Source: Spiroplasma litorale
Lineage (GTDB): Bacteria > Bacillota_I > Bacilli_A > Mycoplasmatales > Mycoplasmataceae
Length of the DNA: 64,000 bases
Direction of reading: 5' to 3'
Assembly: GCF_001267155.1 (NCBI RefSeq)
Contig: NZ_CP012357.1
Coordinates: 806,001 to 870,000, forward strand
Shown here: positions 19,552-30,630 of the stretch, one piece after another
Layout of the letters: each line of letters starts with the position of its first letter
Numbering within the stretch: the stretch's first letter is position 1
Program-made: the position numbers and the translations under genes
The notes under the pieces: generated by a model
Told to the model about the DNA's origin: nothing
Seen by the model: only the letters and a program-made list of their open reading frames with translations
The model's database searches: none

Positions 19552-20137
19552 ATATTTCTACATCTATTTTATATAACTTTCTATTTGTTGTTTTTCTAGT
19601 TTCATACAAACCTTTTTTTTTCAAACTCAAATTTACCTCATAAATGAATAATGTAAAATTAGAACTACCTTTATAACCTTTTAAAGATAATAAATGTGTA
19701 GTACCACTATATTTAAAAAAATCAATGTTTGATTTAAGATCTTCAAGTTCAGGAAAAATTTCAATTAGTTCAGTTGGAAAGGAGTTTCCCTCAAAGATTG
19801 AATCTAGTATTACTTGATTACCTTCTATTCCTTGAATTTCATATGTTATATTATCATCAACAATTTTTTCATCATATATATTAAGATAGTCTTTTGCAAG
19901 TTTGTTATCATCAGTTATTTGTAAAGGAAGTTCTAAAACACTATCTTTAAAACTATCTGCTAGCTTAATTTCGGGGTTCAATAAAAAATTAAGAACGTCT
20001 TTATTTGATTTTCCATCAGCATAACTAAGTTCTTTTACTATTGGATTTTGAATACTACATGAAATTATTGGAAAGATATTAGTTAATGGTAATATAGAAA
20101 ATCCAAATGAACCAATTAAAGAAAGTAACTTTTTCAA
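19550..20137 (-). CDS. Spiralin-like lipoprotein, short paralogue
   Basis: The 195-aa protein has a signal peptide with lipid Cys near residue 27 (IISCSIQ). The mature part (from about 33, 'VKELSYADGKSNKDVLNFL') is collinear with the C-terminal domain of the neighbouring 302-aa lipoprotein: both have 'ITDDNKLA/ISEDNKLA', 'IQGIEG/IQGFEG', 'LKGYKGSSNF/IKGANGESKF' and end in a basic 'KLYKIDVEI'-type strand. It lacks the Ig-like domain, so the pair arose by duplication with domain gain or loss. Probably surface-exposed. Confidence 0.75.
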   Translation of the reverse strand: MKKLLSLIGSFGFSILPLTNIFPIISCSIQNPIVKELSYADGKSNKDVLNFLLNPEIKLADSFKDSVLELPLQITDDNKLAKDYLNIYDEKIVDDNITYEIQGIEGNQVILDSIFEGNSFPTELIEIFPELEDLKSNIDFFKYSGTTHLLSLKGYKGSSNFTLFIYEVNLSLKKKGLYETRKTTNRKLYKIDVEI

Positions 20138-20251
20138 ATTAAGCCCCCTATTTAAATAATTATATAATATTTTTAAGTTTGTAAAATATTTTTAGATATA
20201 TTATTTATTTTAAAAAATTTGATATTATTTTATAAATTAGGAGGACATTAA

Positions 20252-21469
20252 ATGAAAAAATTGTTAAGTTTTATGCTGGCATTTTCAATGAGTTCCAATG
20301 TTGCAATAACAGTTGTTGCTTGTGGAACAAATAGTGAAAAAACAGATGAAAGTAAAACTCAATTTAATTTAAACAATTTTTATGTAATTGGAGACAGTTT
20401 AAGTGATGCTGGGGGATATAAAAATCTTGCTCAGTCATTAATTTATTCAAAGGACCCAACAAGTAAATATAAATATGAGTTTAGTGGTAATTTTGAATCA
20501 AAAATATATGAAAATAAATATCCATCATATTCAAACGGTAAAACTGCCGTAGAATGAATAAATAATTTACTAGGTTTTGAAGGGATGATGAAACCAGCAG
20601 GTGAATTAATGATTGATGCAATTGTTAAAGATGGTAGAAATTATGCAGTTGGTGGTGCTAAAGCTTCAAGTGATATCAAGTTTTCATTTGGAGAGGCTGG
20701 TTTTGGAAGACCTGGTGTTGATTTGAAAGTAGATATTGTTTCACAAGCTAAAAGTCTTGTAAGTCAACACAAACTATCAAGTAATGATATTGTATTTATG
20801 GAAATGGGCGGAAATGATATGTTCGCTGGAATTGAAGCTTATTTTTCTGGTGGTGGAATAAATAAATTTAATGAGATCATTAATGAAGCAACAATTAATA
20901 TTGATAAAGCCTTAAGTTTGGTTTTAAAAACTGGTGCAAAAGTTATGTATATGAATTCACCTGATATAACATTAGTTCCAACTGTACAAGGTGGGGAATT
21001 AGATAGAAATGGTGAAGTTACTGTATTATCTAAATTAGCTGTCACAATGAAAGATTATATCCATGAAAAACTAGATTTAACTTTTTATAACAAAACCTCA
21101 CAAGTTATTGAAGACCTAAAATTTACTTATAAAGATAATTTAGTATTATTTGATTTATTTAAAGATTTTGGTGGCTTAATTAACGAGTATAAAACCCTAT
21201 TCAAAAATACTTTTGACAAAGATGTAAATTCAATTAATAACTATGGATATGATACAACAATTTATGAAGGTGATAATAAATTAGTGCAAAGAAACACTAC
21301 AATAAAAACAAATAATGATAAAGATATCGATACCTTCTTTTATATAGACCAAGTACACCCAACAAGATATGTTCACCAATATATTGGTAAAAAAATATAC
21401 AATATGATGGTGGATGACTGGTTTTTTGGAAAAGATAAAGTCGAGATTTCACTTGATAAAATTAATTAA
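20252..21469 (+). CDS. GDSL-family lipase/esterase lipoprotein
   Basis: The 405-aa secreted lipoprotein has signal MKKLLSFMLAFSM...VVAC, lipid Cys at residue 24. SGNH/GDSL hydrolase blocks are in order: GDSLSDAGG with the nucleophile S49, the GGND block at N188, and DQVHPT with catalytic D366 and H369. The block-II Gly is in 'NYAVGGAKASS'. Family members hydrolyse acyl esters of lipids or glycans at the cell surface. Start fixed by AGGAGG; one UGA Trp early. It is transcribed away from the spiralin-like genes, from a 114-base divergent spacer. Confidence 0.88.
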
Positions 21470-21470
21470 T

Positions 21471-21502
21471 AAAAAAATGCATTTCAATTAATGCATTTTT
21501 TT
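21471..21502 (+). terminator. Terminator of the GDSL lipase gene
   Basis: AAAAAAATGCATT and AATGCATTTTTTT form a 13-bp stem with a 6-base loop, two bases after the stop. Confidence 0.85.
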
Positions 21503-21946
21503 ATTAATTAATACAACAAATTAGGAAAAGAAATTATCTTTTATTTTTAATTTTATTTTTACTATCATTATCAGTTAAAAAATCCCCTATTAATATTAAA
21601 ATCTCATATAGTAAAAAATATAAATAAAAACTAAAAATATTATTAATCTATTTTTAAATATTTAAATAACTTTAATTTAAATAAATAATACTATTATCAA
21701 AACTTTCAAATTATTATTTGAACATGCAATAGATAAAGATGAAGATAAACTAAATGTACCCAATATAGTTATATTTCTTTCAAAATTTCCTTGCAACTAG
21801 CATATGCTAATGCAATAAAATTATATAATAAATAATATTTTATGCAATGAAATTAATTCTAAAAGATAAAATGTTTAATATATTTATTTTGTTGTAATAA
21901 AACCATGATTTTTAAATATAATTAAATATAAATGGAGAAAATATAA
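21503..21946. other. Gene-poor stretch with two possible gene remnants
   Basis: No intact gene. On minus, 21647-21534 is an open piece of 37 codons without a start, reading like a membrane-protein end (FSFYLYFLLYEILILIGDF, then a Lys-rich tail). On plus, 21681-21800 is open for 39 codons without a start (KTFKLLFEHAIDKDEDKLN...SKFPCN). Neither was recognised. An imperfect inverted repeat lies around 21811-21846 (TGCAATAAAAT / ATTTTATGCA). Confidence 0.35.
21892..21922 (+). promoter_or_regulatory. Likely promoter of glnA
   Basis: TATAAT at 21917-21922 with TTGTAA 19 bases upstream; the start codon follows 24 bases later. No GlnR-type palindrome was found. Confidence 0.4.
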
Positions 21947-23281
21947 ATGAAACAAGAAGAAATTTTTGAGATTATAAAAAAAGAAAATATTAGATTTATT
22001 AAATTACAATTTACAGACATGTTGGGAATTTTAAAAAGTATTGAAATACCGGTTTCAAACATTAAAAAAGCACTAAATAATGAAGTCATTTTTGATGGAT
22101 CATCTGTAATTGGTTTTGCCAAAATTGATGATGCTGATATGTATCTATACCCAGATCTTGATACATGACTAGTTTTAGAAGCTGAAACAACTAGTGAATA
22201 TAAAGTCGGAAGATTTTTATGTGATGTTTATACTTCAACAAAAAAACACTTTGAAGGTGATCCAAGAAGTATATTAAAAAATTGCATTAATAAAATGAGA
22301 GAACTTAAAATTGGTCACTACTTTAATGTGGGTTTAGAACCTGAATTCTTTTTATTTAAGCTTGATGAAAATGGTAATCCAATATTAAAACATACTGATA
22401 ATAGTGGATATTTTGATACACCGGCCTTGGATTATAACTATAAAGTTAGAAGAGAAATTATGTTTGAATTAGAAAAACTAAATTTTAAAATGGAAGTATC
22501 ACATCATGAAGTATCTAATTCACAACACGAAGTAAACTTTGAATATTCAAATGCAGTTGAAACTTGTGATAAGTTACAAACATTTAAAGTTTTAGTTAAA
22601 TCAATAGCAAAAAAACACAATATGCACGCTACATTTATGCCGAAACCAATAAAAGGTATGAATGGAAACGGGATGCATGTTAACTGCTCTATTGCAGATA
22701 AAAATAATAATAACTTATTCTATGATGAAAAAAGTCAAAATGGACTTAGCGAATTAGCTATTTACTTTATAAATGGTGTATTAAAAAACGCAAAGGAAAT
22801 TTCATTATTAACTAATTCAACAATTAATTCATTTAAAAGATTGGTCCCTGGTTTTGAGGCACCTTGTTATATTGCTTGAAGTGATTCTAATAGATCAACA
22901 ATGATTAGAATTCCAGCAGCTAACAAAAATGCGAAAAGAGCAGAAGTTAGATCAGTTGATTCAAGTTGTAATCCATATTTAGCTCTAAGCGCTATTTTAA
23001 TGGCTGGTATTGATGGGATTGAAAACAAAATATCAAATTTTGCACCTATTAAAAAGAATTTATTTAAACTAACAGAGAAAGAAAAAAATGATCTAAAAAT
23101 TGATAATTTACCAGTTGATTTAAAAGAAGCAATTGAATATTTCAAAAAATCTTCATATATTAAAAGTTTTTTAGGAGAAGACCTATTCAACAAGTTTATA
23201 GAATTAAAACAAAAAGAATGAGATGACTATAAAACAGAAGTAACTTCATGAGAAATAAAAAAATACTTAAACTTTTACTAA
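21947..23281 (+). CDS. glnA: Glutamine synthetase, type I
   Basis: The enzyme joins glutamate and ammonia with ATP, as a dodecamer in the cytoplasm. The 444-aa length is that of the short Gram-positive GSI-alpha class. Motifs: beta-grasp 'FTDMLGILKS', the latch 'FDGSSVIGF', metal/ATP residues in 'GLEPEFFLF' and 'EVSHHEVSNSQHEVNF', 'GNGMHVN', 'NSFKRLVPGFEAP' and 'RIPAANKNAKRAEVRS'. Four UGA Trp codons are used. The start is preceded by TGGAGAAAA. It stands alone, without glnR. Its product supplies the amide nitrogen used by CarA in the operon downstream. Confidence 0.95.
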
Positions 23282-23282
23282 T

Positions 23283-23323
23283 AAAAAACCCAAACAATTA
23301 AATTAATTTGTTTGGGTTTTTTT
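23283..23323. terminator. Terminator between glnA and the metallopeptidase
   Basis: AAAAAACCCAAACAA and TTGTTTGGGTTTTTT form a strong stem right after glnA. It is symmetric enough to serve the convergent minus-strand gene. Confidence 0.85.
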
Positions 23324-23343
23324 AAAGTTAAATACACATTAAA

Positions 23344-24993
23344 TTATTTCGCTGTGTTATCAGTTGGTTTAAATCCCTTTGGATTTTTAGGACCCCTTCT
23401 ATTTGAACTTGATTTAATTATAAAAAATACTAATAATCCAGTAATAACAGATCCTAAAACTAGACCTAATATAATATAAAGTAAATTTTTTTGATTTCCT
23501 TCATTTACTAATCCTGTACCAAATATTTTCCCTTTATATAATTCTTCAGCCGGAAATTGTTTTAAATAAGATGAAAATAATGACTTAACATTTTTATAAG
23601 TACCTTGATTAACCCCTAAAAAAGTATCAACACTATGACCCATTTCATGATTTAATGTTGTAAATTGATTTTTTGAAGATCATCAGTTCATATCATATTG
23701 AGCAAGTGATTCTTTATCACTAAGATTAAATGCTTTGGCATTATAAACAATATATGACATAGCTAAACCATAATCATTACCTAACATTTGGGTAAACCCC
23801 ATAACAATACCACCACTAGTATTACCTTCATTAGTTATATCTTCATCTGGAGATATTATAAATGACAATAAGTGGTATTTAAAAGCATCATCATCACCAA
23901 CATTTTTTCATTTTGTAATGAAATAAGTTACATTTATTAAGTCAAGAAGTTGTTTTTTAAATAACTCTTTTTTTTCTTCGGTTCAACTATAATAATTTGC
24001 CATTTCATCAATTGATGAGTTAAAAAAGATATTTGAACCTGTAACATTAGAACTATTTTTTGTTAAATTTAATAAAGTTTTATCCAATTCATCAAAATCT
24101 TTAAATGCTCTTGATTCAGAATTAACAACTTCATCATAACTTTTTATTGAAGACTCTGACGCTTTTGTTAAAGTATCATTCATTAAAATTTTTAATTGAC
24201 TTAAATCTATATTTTCATTGTAAATTTCATAAAATTTAAATTGGTTAACAAATCCTTTAATCATATTATTAGCAAATGAAAATGAGGCATTATCCTGTGC
24301 CAAATATGAATAATAAGCATGAAGAAATGAATTTTCTCCATATTTATTACTTGTATTTAGTAACCCTAGATTATCTAAACTAGAATATCCTAAATCACTA
24401 TAAGTAAGTGATCCTTGTTTTGCTAAATTTACATCATAATATAGATTTTTACTAGATTGATTTGAGTTATATTCATCATCAATCAAATTTTTTACTCTAC
24501 TAAAATTTAAATTATCATTAATACTATTTTTTAAAGTATTATAAACATTTAAAAAATAATAATTAATTATTTCTCATGATTTATTTTTTGAATTATCACT
24601 TGTTGATGTTCATTTAGTGTATGCTTCAGCAAAAAATTCTTGATAAGTATACATACCATACAATGAAATATTCAATATTGGTGCAGTTAAACCCATATAA
24701 TAAAAATCTTCATTATATTGAGAATTGCTATTTTTATTAACCTTATTGAATAATTTTTTAACATACTCATTTTCTTTTATATTTGTGTGCTTATATATAA
24801 AATATTGAAGAGAAACACCTGCTCATAAATAGTCATCAGCATTTATTCCTGCTTTTGTTTTTGAATTATTAGTTGATTCAAAATTTGAAAATAAATTGGT
24901 TTTATTTGAATATTCATTTCTATTTGATGCAAATAAGAAAATGTTAGATAAAAATAATATTAAAATTGTGAATACGCTTAATAGTTTTTTCAT
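23344..24993 (-). CDS. Membrane-anchored zinc metallopeptidase, M34/ATLF-like, permuted motif order
   Basis: The 549-aa protein has an N-terminal signal peptide or anchor (about 2-22, no lipobox Cys), a long extracellular part, and a C-terminal helix (about 499-522) followed by a basic tail, so the body faces outward. H449-E-M-G-H453 is a zincin HExxH helix. At 119-124 lies EFFAEA, with a Tyr exactly seven residues before E119 (Y112). In anthrax lethal factor and PPEP-1 the third zinc ligand is the first Glu of EFFAE and the catalytic Tyr is seven residues before it, but there that segment follows HExxH. Here it precedes it by about 330 residues, as in a circular permutation. Five or more UGA Trp codons. 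Confidence 0.75.
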
Positions 24994-25058
24994 AAAATGC
25001 ACTCTTTTCTAATAAAGATATTTTACTATAATTAATTTATTGTTAATAAAAATCTTTA

Positions 25059-25679
25059 TTAATTATCTAATTTATTAAAAAAATCATTCAATAAATCAAT
25101 TTCTTTCATTGAGTATAACTCATTCTCTTTAATTAAATTTATTAAATATTCTTTGTTTGATAGTGTTAATAATTTTTTACTATGTTGCTCAAAATTATTT
25201 TTAGCTTTAATTAAATTGTATGAAAAAATCGAACATACTCCTTGTACATTTAAATTTTTATCATCTAATAAATCACAAACTTTTAATACACTGCCTCCTG
25301 TTGAAATTAAATCTTCAATAACAACTACATTTTGGTTTTCAAAAAATCTTCCTTCAATTTGAGAATTTCTACCATGATCTTTTGGTTCAGGTCTTACATA
25401 TATCATAGGTAGATTCATTTTTTGACTAATCATAGCGGCTCAACTAATTCCTGAGGTTGCAACACCAGCAATTAAATCTACTTTATCAAAATTATTATTT
25501 ATTAGTTCAATGAAATAATCTACAATTTTGTTTCTATTTTCAACATAACTTATCAAAACTCTATTATCACAATAAATTGGGCTTTCAATTCCGCTTGCTC
25601 ATTTAAATTTTTTATCAAAATTTAAATCAATCGCCTTAGTTTCTAAAAGAATTGATGCTACTTCTATTCCACTATTCAT
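25059..25679 (-). CDS. pyrE: Orotate phosphoribosyltransferase
   Basis: Joins orotate to PRPP to give OMP, the fifth step of pyrimidine synthesis. The 206-aa protein has the PRPP loop 'VVVIEDLISTGGSVL' and the earlier 'MIYVRPEPKDHGRNSQIEG' with the flexible-loop Lys and His. N-terminal 'ESPIYCDNR' is typical. Last gene of the operon; its start overlaps the end of pyrF by 8 bases and has GGAGTGAG as ribosome site. Two UGA Trp codons. Confidence 0.93.
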
Positions 25680-26364
25680 TTTCTCACTCCTTTTTTAATT
25701 GTAAATATTTTACATATGGTTCATTTGATGTTGTTATTTCTCTACCAACAACAATATAGTCACTTTTATTTTCAATTGCTTCTTTAATTGATGCTACTCT
25801 TTTTTGATCATTTGTTGATGATTCACTTCTAATACCTGGTGTTAATGTAATTAGTCTATTTGATGTATTTTTTATTAATTTTGACTCTCAAACCGAGCAA
25901 ACGACCCCGTCTGCACCACCCATTTCGGTAATTTTAGATAGATCAATAACTGCTTCATTAAAGTTTTTATTTATTTTTAATTCATTTTTTAATATTTCAT
26001 CATTTAGCGAAGTCAAATAAGTAACTGCAAATATTTTAGTATTTGGAGATATTTCATTTCTTGCATTTGATGCATATTTTATCATTTCTAAACCACCAGA
26101 AGCATGAATAGTTATTATGTCAGGTTTATATAATAAAATATTTTTTGCTGCTTTATAAACTGTATTAGGAATATCATGCATTTTTAAATCTATAAAAATA
26201 TTGTATTTTTTTTTCTTTAAAAATCTTATAATTTTATTTCCATATTTATAAAACAGTTCCATACCAACCTTAACAAAAAGTTTTTCTTTTTTAAATTTAT
26301 TTAAGAATTTTTTTACTTCATAAAAATTTGAAAAGTCCAATGCAATAATAATTTTATTAATCAT
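25672..26364 (-). CDS. pyrF: Orotidine-5'-phosphate decarboxylase
   Basis: Removes CO2 from OMP to give UMP. The 230-aa TIM-barrel protein shows 'IIALDFSN' at the N-terminus, the catalytic block 'FIDLKMHDIPNT' (D-x-K-x-x-D) and 'LTPGIR', then 'DYIVVGREI' at the phosphate site. The true C-terminus lies past two UGA codons (LQLKKEWENE). Overlaps carB by one base (TAATG) and pyrE by 8, so translation is coupled. Confidence 0.94.
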
Positions 26365-29300
26365 TATAGTTCTGAAGTTCTAAAACTTTGAAATTCTAAC
26401 ACTTGTAATATTGCATTAACTGTTTCTAGGGAAGTAAATAGTGGAATTTGTGCTTCGGTTGCTGTTCTTCTTATAATTAAATCGTCTTGACTATATTTTT
26501 TTACTTTTTTACTTTTTGTATTTATTACTATATTAAGTTTATTAATTTTTAATAAATCAATTATGTTATTCTCGGTTTGCTTTTCTTCAATTTTAGATAC
26601 TTCTATACAATTTATATTATTTTCTTTAAATACTTTTGCTGTACCTTTTGTAGCATAAATTTTAAAACCAAGTTCTTTAAATCTATAAGCAAGTCCAAGG
26701 GCTTCTTCTTTGTGTTCACCAATAGTGAAAAGTATACTTCCTTTTTTTGGGATTTCTTGATAAGAAGCTATAAATGCTTTGTAAAGAGCTTTATAGTAAT
26801 TATTATCTCAACCCATTGCCTCACCAGTCGATTTCATTTCAGGACCTAAATCAGTATCTACTTGTTTTAGTTTAATAAAAGAAAATACAGGAGCTTTAAC
26901 ATAGATGTTATTTTTAGGTTCAATAAATTCTTTATAACCTTCTACGTCTTTTAAAGGTATATCAAACATCACTTTTGTAGCTAAACCAACTAAATCAACA
27001 TCTGTAATTTTACTTAAAAATGGAACTGTTCGACTTGAACGGGGATTTACTTCAATTATATAAAGGTCATCACCTTTAACTATGAATTGAATGTTTATTA
27101 TTCCTCTAACCTTAAGGTTTAATGCAATATTTTTTGAAGTTTCGATAATTTTGTTAATCATTTTTTCAGAGAGTTTCTGAGGTGGATATACTGCCATAGA
27201 GTCTCCGGAATGAACTCCTGATTTTTCAATATGTTCAATTATTCCTGGTATTAAAACATTTTGTTCATCACAAATCAAATCCACTTCATATTCATCTCCA
27301 TAGATATATCTATCAACTAAAAGTGTACTGTCTTGACTATCTTTAAGCGCATTATCAATATATTTTTCTAACTCTTGTTGACTATTAACAATTTGCATAG
27401 ATTTACCACCCAAAACATAACTGGGTCTTAATAAAACTGGATATCCAATTTCATTTGCAATTTTAATTGAATCTTCTTTATTTTTTGAGGTTTTTCCCAA
27501 AGGTTGTTTTATATTTAGTTTTGTAAGTAATTTTTCAAATTTCTCTCTATCTTCTGCTTCATCGATTTTATCAATTGAAGTACCTAAGATCTTTACATTT
27601 CTTTCATATAAAGAATTAGCAAGATTTATGGCTGTTTGACCCCCAAATTGAACTATTACTCCAATTGGTTTTTCATAATCAACAATATTCATTACATCTT
27701 CAATTGTTAATGGATCAAAAAATAATTTATCTGAAATTGAGAAATCTGTAGATACTGTTTCTGGATTTGAGTTTATTACTATTGCTTTATAACCAAGTTT
27801 TCTAATTTCTTGAACTGATTTTACAGTTGCATAATCAAATTCAATGCCTTGACCAATTCTTATAGGACCTGAACCTAATATTATTACTGATTTTTCTTTA
27901 AAAGGTATACTTTCATTCTCATATTCGTATGTTGTATAAAAGTATGGTGTTTTAGATTCAAACTCACCAGCACACGTATCTATCATTTTAAATACGGGTA
28001 TTATTTTATTTTTTTGTCTTAAATCATATATATCTTTTTCTTTTTTATTTCAAAACTTAGATATTATGTTATCTGAGAATCCAAATTTTTTTACTTTTTT
28101 TAATAATTCAATATTATTTAAATTTTCTTTAAGTTCAATTTCTAAATTAATTATATTTTCTAACTTTCTTAAAAAAAGCATATCTATTTTTGTGGCATTA
28201 TGAATTTTTATTAAACTAACTTTTTTTCTAATAGCTTCTGCAATAAGAAATACTCTATTATGATTTGGATTTGATATTTGATGTAGTAATTCTTTCTCGT
28301 TTAATTCTGAATACTCTTCAGAATTAATATGAAATTTTTTAATTTCTAGTGATCTAATTGCTTTTAAAAATGATTCTTCTATATTTCTACCAATTGCCAT
28401 TACTTCCCCAGTTGATTTCATTTGAGTTGTTAAGTTAAAATCTGCCTTATCAAACTTATCAAATGGTCATCTTGGAATTTTTGTAACAACATAGTCTAAA
28501 GTTGGTTCAAAAAATGCCTTAGTGGTTTTTGTTACAGGGTTTGTAATTTCATCCAATGTTAATCCAACCGCAATTTTAGCTGATATTTTTGCAATAGGAT
28601 ATCCTGTTGCTTTACTAGCCAAAGAAGAAGATCTACTTACTCTTGGGTTAACTTCAATAACATAATAATTTAATGATTTAGGGTTTAATGCAAATTGTAT
28701 ATTACATCCACCTTCAATTTTAAGTGCTCTAATTATTTTTAAAGACGAATCTCTTAACATTTGGTTTTCGATATCAGTTAATGTTTGACATGGTGCAAAA
28801 ACAATTGAATCTCCCGTATGAACTCCAACAGGATCAAAGTTTTCCATATTACAAACTATAATTGTGTTATCATTCGAATCTCTTACAACCTCATATTCAA
28901 TTTCTTTATAACCTGCAATACTTTGTTCTAATAAACATTTATTTAAATGTGACTCTTTGATACCTTGTGAGACTATTTTTATTAATTGAGTTTCATTTTC
29001 ACAAATTCCGCCACCACTACCACCAAGTGTAAATGCTGGTCTAACTATTAATGGGTAACCAACTTCATTAGCAAAGTTTAGTGCATCATTGATGTTATAA
29101 ACTATAGCACTTGCAGGTATTGGTTCTTTTAATTCATTCATTAAGTTTTTAAATAGTTCCCTATCTTCAGCATTTTTTATTGCGTCAACACTTGTTCCTA
29201 GTAATTTTATATTCAATTCATTTAATATGTTTTTTTCATCTAAATCAATTATTAGATTTAAAGCAGTTTGACCACCCATTGTTGGTAAAATTGCATCAGG

Positions 29301-29546
29301 TTCTTCTTTTCTTAAAATTTTTTCAACAAATTCAACTGTTAAAGGTTCAATGTAAATTTTATCTGCTATACCTTTTTCAGTCATTATTGTTGCAGGATTT
29401 GAGTTTATAAGAATAACATAATATCCTTCTTCTTTCAAAGACATACAAGCTTGAGTTCCAGCGTAATCAAATTCAGCAGCCTGTCCAATTACAATTGGTC
29501 CAGAACCTAATATTACAACTTTCTTAATTTCTTTATTCTTTGGCAT
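26364..29546 (-). CDS. carB: Carbamoyl-phosphate synthase, large subunit
   Basis: Makes carbamoyl phosphate from bicarbonate, two ATP and ammonia passed from CarA. The 1060-aa length is normal. Two ATP-grasp halves each begin '[22 protein letters not shown](I)EFDYA'. Both have the large Gly-rich loop ('GGSGGG', 'LGGKSMQIV') and 'IEVNPR.SR'. The C-terminal domain is an MGS-like allosteric fold ending '[14 protein letters not shown]'. Read as one gene with two UGA Trp codons; the frame is unbroken. Overlaps carA by 14 bases and pyrF by one. Confidence 0.95.
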
Positions 29547-30630
29547 CTTTTTTACCTCTAAACTCTTTCATATTATTTATAAAATTATCAAAAAGATAGT
29601 AACTATCACTTGTTCCTGGACATGAATCTGGATGAAACTGAACTGAAAACGCATATTGATCTAAATATTTTAAACCTTCAATTGAGTTGTCGTTTAAACT
29701 CTTATGAGTGACAACAACCTTTTTATTTTTGCTAGTTAGTGATTTTTCATCAACAACATAACCATGATTTTGAGATGTTATGTAACATTTATTAGTTTCT
29801 AAATCAATTACAGGGTGATTAACTCCCCTATGTCCAAATATCATTTTTTTAGTGCTTATTCCATTTGCAAGAGCAAGTAGTTGATGTCCTAAGCAAATAC
29901 CAAATATTGGATAATTTGATTGTAATTTTTTAATAATTTCAATCTGACTTTTTAGGTCATTAGGATCTCCAGGACCATTACTTAACATAACTCCATCAGG
30001 ATTTAATTCCTTGATTTCTTCAAAACTTGTTTCGTAAGGTACGACATATATACCACAATTTCTTTTTAGTAATTCTTTTGTAATTGAAATTTTTAGTCCA
30101 TAGTCAATCAACACAACTTTAAATTCTTTTCCAGGTATGTAATACTTATTTTTTGTCGAAACCTCTTTAACGTGTGTTTGTTTTATTTTAAATAATTTTA
30201 TTTTATTCTTATATTCATCTATCTCATCTTCATTACAAACTATAGCAGCTAGCATTGCACCATTATTTCTAATTTTATTGGTTAAGTATCTTGTATCTAA
30301 ATCAGAAATACCAGTTATCTTATTATCAACTAAAAAATCTGAGATATTTTTTTCTTTTCTAAAACTAGAACCCTCAGTACAACTTTCTTTTACAACAACA
30401 CCTGAACAAGTTGGGAATATAGATTCATTATCTTCACTATTTGTTCCATAATTACCAATTAAAGGATAAGTAAATATAAGTATTTGACCATTAAAACTTT
30501 GATCAGTAATTGATTCTTGATACCCTGTCATTGCTGTTGTAAAAACTAGCTCATTTATAGTTGATTTATCATAACCCAAACTCTTTCCTTCAAGTATTGT
30601 TCCATCTTCTAAAATTAATCATCTTTTCAT
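29533..30630 (-). CDS. carA: Carbamoyl-phosphate synthase, small subunit
   Basis: Glutaminase subunit that feeds ammonia to CarB. 365 aa. The N-terminal domain has '[15 protein letters not shown]' and '[11 protein letters not shown]'. The class I glutamine amidotransferase domain has 'SNGPGDP', the nucleophile C246 in '[12 protein letters not shown]' and the His/Glu pair in '[11 protein letters not shown]', where Asp stands in the usual Glu place. The start at 30630, before a UGA Trp at codon 4, overlaps the end of pyrC. Ribosome site AAAGGCGAT. Confidence 0.94.

Noticed and set aside
26364-29546. carB appearing as three separate genes
   Set aside because: The breaks are UGA Trp codons; the frame is continuous and the total length is normal.
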